From: an uncultured beta proteobacterium
Lineage (GTDB): Bacteria > Pseudomonadota > Gammaproteobacteria > Burkholderiales > Burkholderiaceae_C
Assembly (NCBI GenBank): GCA_903885415.1
Contig: CAISIP010000360.1
Span: forward strand, 1 to 7,162
Direction: 5' to 3'
DNA: 7,162 bases
In this document: positions 5,884-7,162 of the stretch, piece by piece
Position numbering within the stretch: position 1 is the first letter of the stretch
Layout: each line of letters opens with the position of its first letter
Made by a program: the position numbers and the translations under genes
The notes under the pieces: model-generated
Databases searched by the model: none
Seen by the model: the letters and a program-made list of their open reading frames with translations, nothing else
Told to the model about the DNA's origin: nothing

Positions 5884-6510
5884 TCATCGCTGCACCCGCA
5901 CCATGGCCGTCTCCAAGCCTAACGACTCCAGCTTGTCCTTGGCCTTGTCGGCGTCGTCGCGTTTGTCGAAGGGGCCGACGCGGACCCGAAAGACGGTGCG
6001 CCCGGACTGTTCGCGCTCGGACACCTTGGCGTCGATGCCACTGAGCGACAACTTGGCGCGCTGGCTTTCGGCTTCTTCGGCGCTGCGGTAGGCGCCCACC
6101 TGAACGAAATAGGAAAAGGGGTCGCTGCCGGTCGCCGCCAGACGCGACTTTGCCAGGTCGCCCAGCGGATCGGCCAGCGCACCCGCCCTGGGCTCCGGCC
6201 CGGAGGCCGCGGCCGCGGGCGCCGCAGGCGCTGCGACAGCCCCCGAAGCCGCGCTCGCAGCCGAGGCCGGTTCCAACGCCGGCGCTGACGCCGGCCGGGC
6301 CGGGTTTTTGCCGTAGAGCGGCGCGTTAGGATCCCAATCCTTGTTCTTGCTGGCCTCCGCCGCATCCTGTTCGGTCGTGCGGCTCTGCCCCTTGCTCAGA
6401 AACGGAACCGGCACCTTGGTGACGTAGACGGCGACCGCCAGCGCAGCGCCCAAGCCGATCACAATGCCCAGGATAAGGCCCAGAAACGTGCCTCCTGCCT
6501 GCTGGTTCAT
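5884..6510 (-). CDS. SPOR-domain membrane protein (peptidoglycan-binding, FtsN-like architecture)
   Basis: A 208-residue bitopic inner-membrane protein. Residues ~8-30 form one hydrophobic helix ('GTFLGLILGIVIGLGAALAV...'), followed by 'TKVPVPF' and a charged segment. A flexible Ala/Pro/Ser linker covers about 70-110, and a C-terminal SPOR domain about 131-207 ('YFVQVGAYRSAEEAESQRAK', '...TVFRVRVGPF...'). SPOR domains bind denuded glycan strands, usually at the division septum; the layout resembles FtsN, but the short length and position beside argS fit the separate small SPOR protein common in Burkholderiales. The ATG at 6510 is chosen because AAGGA (6524-6520) lies 9 bases upstream and the residues before it in frame, from 6591, look non-coding. 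It follows argS by 90 bases. Septal function is inferred from the domain. Confidence 0.88.
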   Translation of the reverse strand: MNQQAGGTFLGLILGIVIGLGAALAVAVYVTKVPVPFLSKGQSRTTEQDAAEASKNKDWDPNAPLYGKNPARPASAPALEPASAASAASGAVAAPAAPAAAASGPEPRAGALADPLGDLAKSRLAATGSDPFSYFVQVGAYRSAEEAESQRAKLSLSGIDAKVSEREQSGRTVFRVRVGPFDKRDDADKAKDKLESLGLETAMVRVQR

Positions 6511-6539
6511 GCTGCGCTTTCCTTGACGGTCAATTTCAT
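6507..6539 (-). other. Ten-codon upstream mini-ORF overlapping the SPOR start codon
   Basis: In the 90-base argS-SPOR gap an ATG at 6539-6537 opens a frame encoding MKLTVKESAA. Its TGA (6509-6507) overlaps the SPOR ATG (6510-6508) as ATGA. The SPOR Shine-Dalgarno AAGGA falls inside this mini-ORF. No good ribosome-binding site precedes its own ATG. It could be a coupling leader peptide or chance. The rest of the gap shows no terminator or strong promoter. Confidence 0.15.
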
Positions 6540-6600
6540 AGCCAGGCCCGATCGGTTGAGCGCACCCCAGCCCCGGGGCGACGCTTTGCATCGCAGCGCT

Positions 6601-7162
6601 TCACATTGTCTGCGGGGCATCCACGCCCAGCATGGCCAGCCCGTTGCGCAGCACCTGTGCAGTCGCGGCAACCAGCGCCAGTCGGGCCAGACGAACCGGC
6701 TCGTCGTCGACCAGGATGCGCTCGACATCATAGTAACTGTGGTAGCAGGCGGCAAGATCGCGCAGGTAGAAACTGACGTCGTGCGGTGCGAAATCCTGCG
6801 CGGCTGCGCTCAGCATCTCGGGGTATTTCGCCAGTTGCAGCATCAAGGCCAGCGCCTGCGGACTTTGCAGCGGCGTCCGGTCCACTGCGGCCAGTGCCTG
6901 CGCGTCGCCGCCCCAGGCAGCCAGCACGGAACTGATGCGGGCGTGCGCGTACTGCACGTAGTACACCGGGTTGTCATTGTTCTGCGCCAGCGCCAGGTCG
7001 ACGTCAAACACATACTCGGTGTCGGGCTTGCGGCTGAGCAGAAAGAAGCGCACCGCATCCTTTCTCGTCCACTCGATCAGATCGCGCAAGGTGACATAGG
7101 AACCCGATCGTTTGGATATCTTCACCTCTTCGCCGCCGCGCACCACCCGCACCATGGTGTGC
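6601..7162 (-). CDS. argS: Arginyl-tRNA synthetase, C-terminal part (5' end outside the window)
   Basis: The last 186 residues of class I arginyl-tRNA synthetase, which charges tRNA-Arg in the cytoplasm. The fragment opens 'HTMVRVVRGGEEVKISKRSG', where KISKR is the position of the class I KMSKS loop, followed by 'SYVTLRDLIEWTRKDAVRFF' and 'KPDTEYVFDVDLA'. The helical DALR anticodon-binding domain begins near 'DNPVYYVQYAHARISSVLAAW' and runs to the end. The C-terminus 'LRNGLAMLGVDAPQTM' matches the usual ArgRS ending, so the 3' end is complete. The N-terminal Rossmann half with the HIGH motif lies beyond 7162. It is the first gene of the visible minus-strand run. Confidence 0.96.
   Translation of the reverse strand, partial: HTMVRVVRGGEEVKISKRSGSYVTLRDLIEWTRKDAVRFFLLSRKPDTEYVFDVDLALAQNNDNPVYYVQYAHARISSVLAAWGGDAQALAAVDRTPLQSPQALALMLQLAKYPEMLSAAAQDFAPHDVSFYLRDLAACYHSYYDVERILVDDEPVRLARLALVAATAQVLRNGLAMLGVDAPQTM

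Noticed and set aside
6190..6300. Ala/Pro-rich repetitive stretch in the SPOR gene as a DNA repeat element
   Set aside because: It encodes the flexible linker expected between the membrane helix and the SPOR domain; the repetition is at the level of Ala/Pro codons without a regular DNA unit.
7090..7125. KISKR in place of KMSKS in ArgRS as a damaged active site
   Set aside because: Arginyl-tRNA synthetases often diverge from the canonical KMSKS motif, and the surrounding sequence is well conserved, so this is normal variation.

Overview
The window reads as chromosomal DNA of a high-GC betaproteobacterium, most likely order Burkholderiales and Comamonadaceae-like. This rests on protein character rather than a database match: the RlmL-type methyltransferase, the short SPOR protein with one N-terminal helix, the DsbA with an 'MKRRDFS' leader, the LptA C-terminal tail and the ArgRS C-terminus all look like Burkholderiales versions, and third codon positions are strongly G/C.

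Layout. Apart from the first ~150 bases, every gene lies on the minus strand, so transcription runs from high to low coordinates: argS (3' part, cut by the window edge), a SPOR-domain membrane protein, dsbA, lptA, lptB, rpoN, an rlmL-type 23S rRNA methyltransferase gene, and a PIN-domain nuclease gene. At the left edge the last ~48 codons of an unidentified plus-strand gene converge on the PIN gene, with a small inverted repeat between them. No IS element, CRISPR array, tRNA or rRNA gene is visible. No gene-free stretch exceeds ~122 bases.

How the genes fit together. argS-SPOR-dsbA is one conserved-looking group: arginyl-tRNA charging, a peptidoglycan-binding division/envelope protein, and the periplasmic disulfide oxidase. 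lptA-lptB-rpoN is a second: the periplasmic bridge and cytoplasmic ATPase of the lipopolysaccharide exporter, followed by sigma-54. lptA and lptB are joined by a 4-base GTGA overlap, and rpoN starts 16 bases after lptB. The third pair is rlmL and the PIN nuclease, where TAA is followed directly by ATG. The gaps between genes in the run are at most ~122 bases and no convincing intrinsic terminator separates them, so one or a few long transcripts are plausible. A TACAAT -10-like box upstream of lptA is the only promoter candidate.

Most of the window is ordinary housekeeping DNA. The points worth a second look are a stem-loop after rpoN that pairs with the rlmL ribosome-binding site, a PIN ribonuclease with no visible antitoxin abutting a ribosomal RNA methyltransferase gene, and the neighbourhoods of lptA and rpoN, which lack lptC upstream and the usual hpf/ptsN/hprK genes downstream. 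I do not see a clear new multi-gene system.
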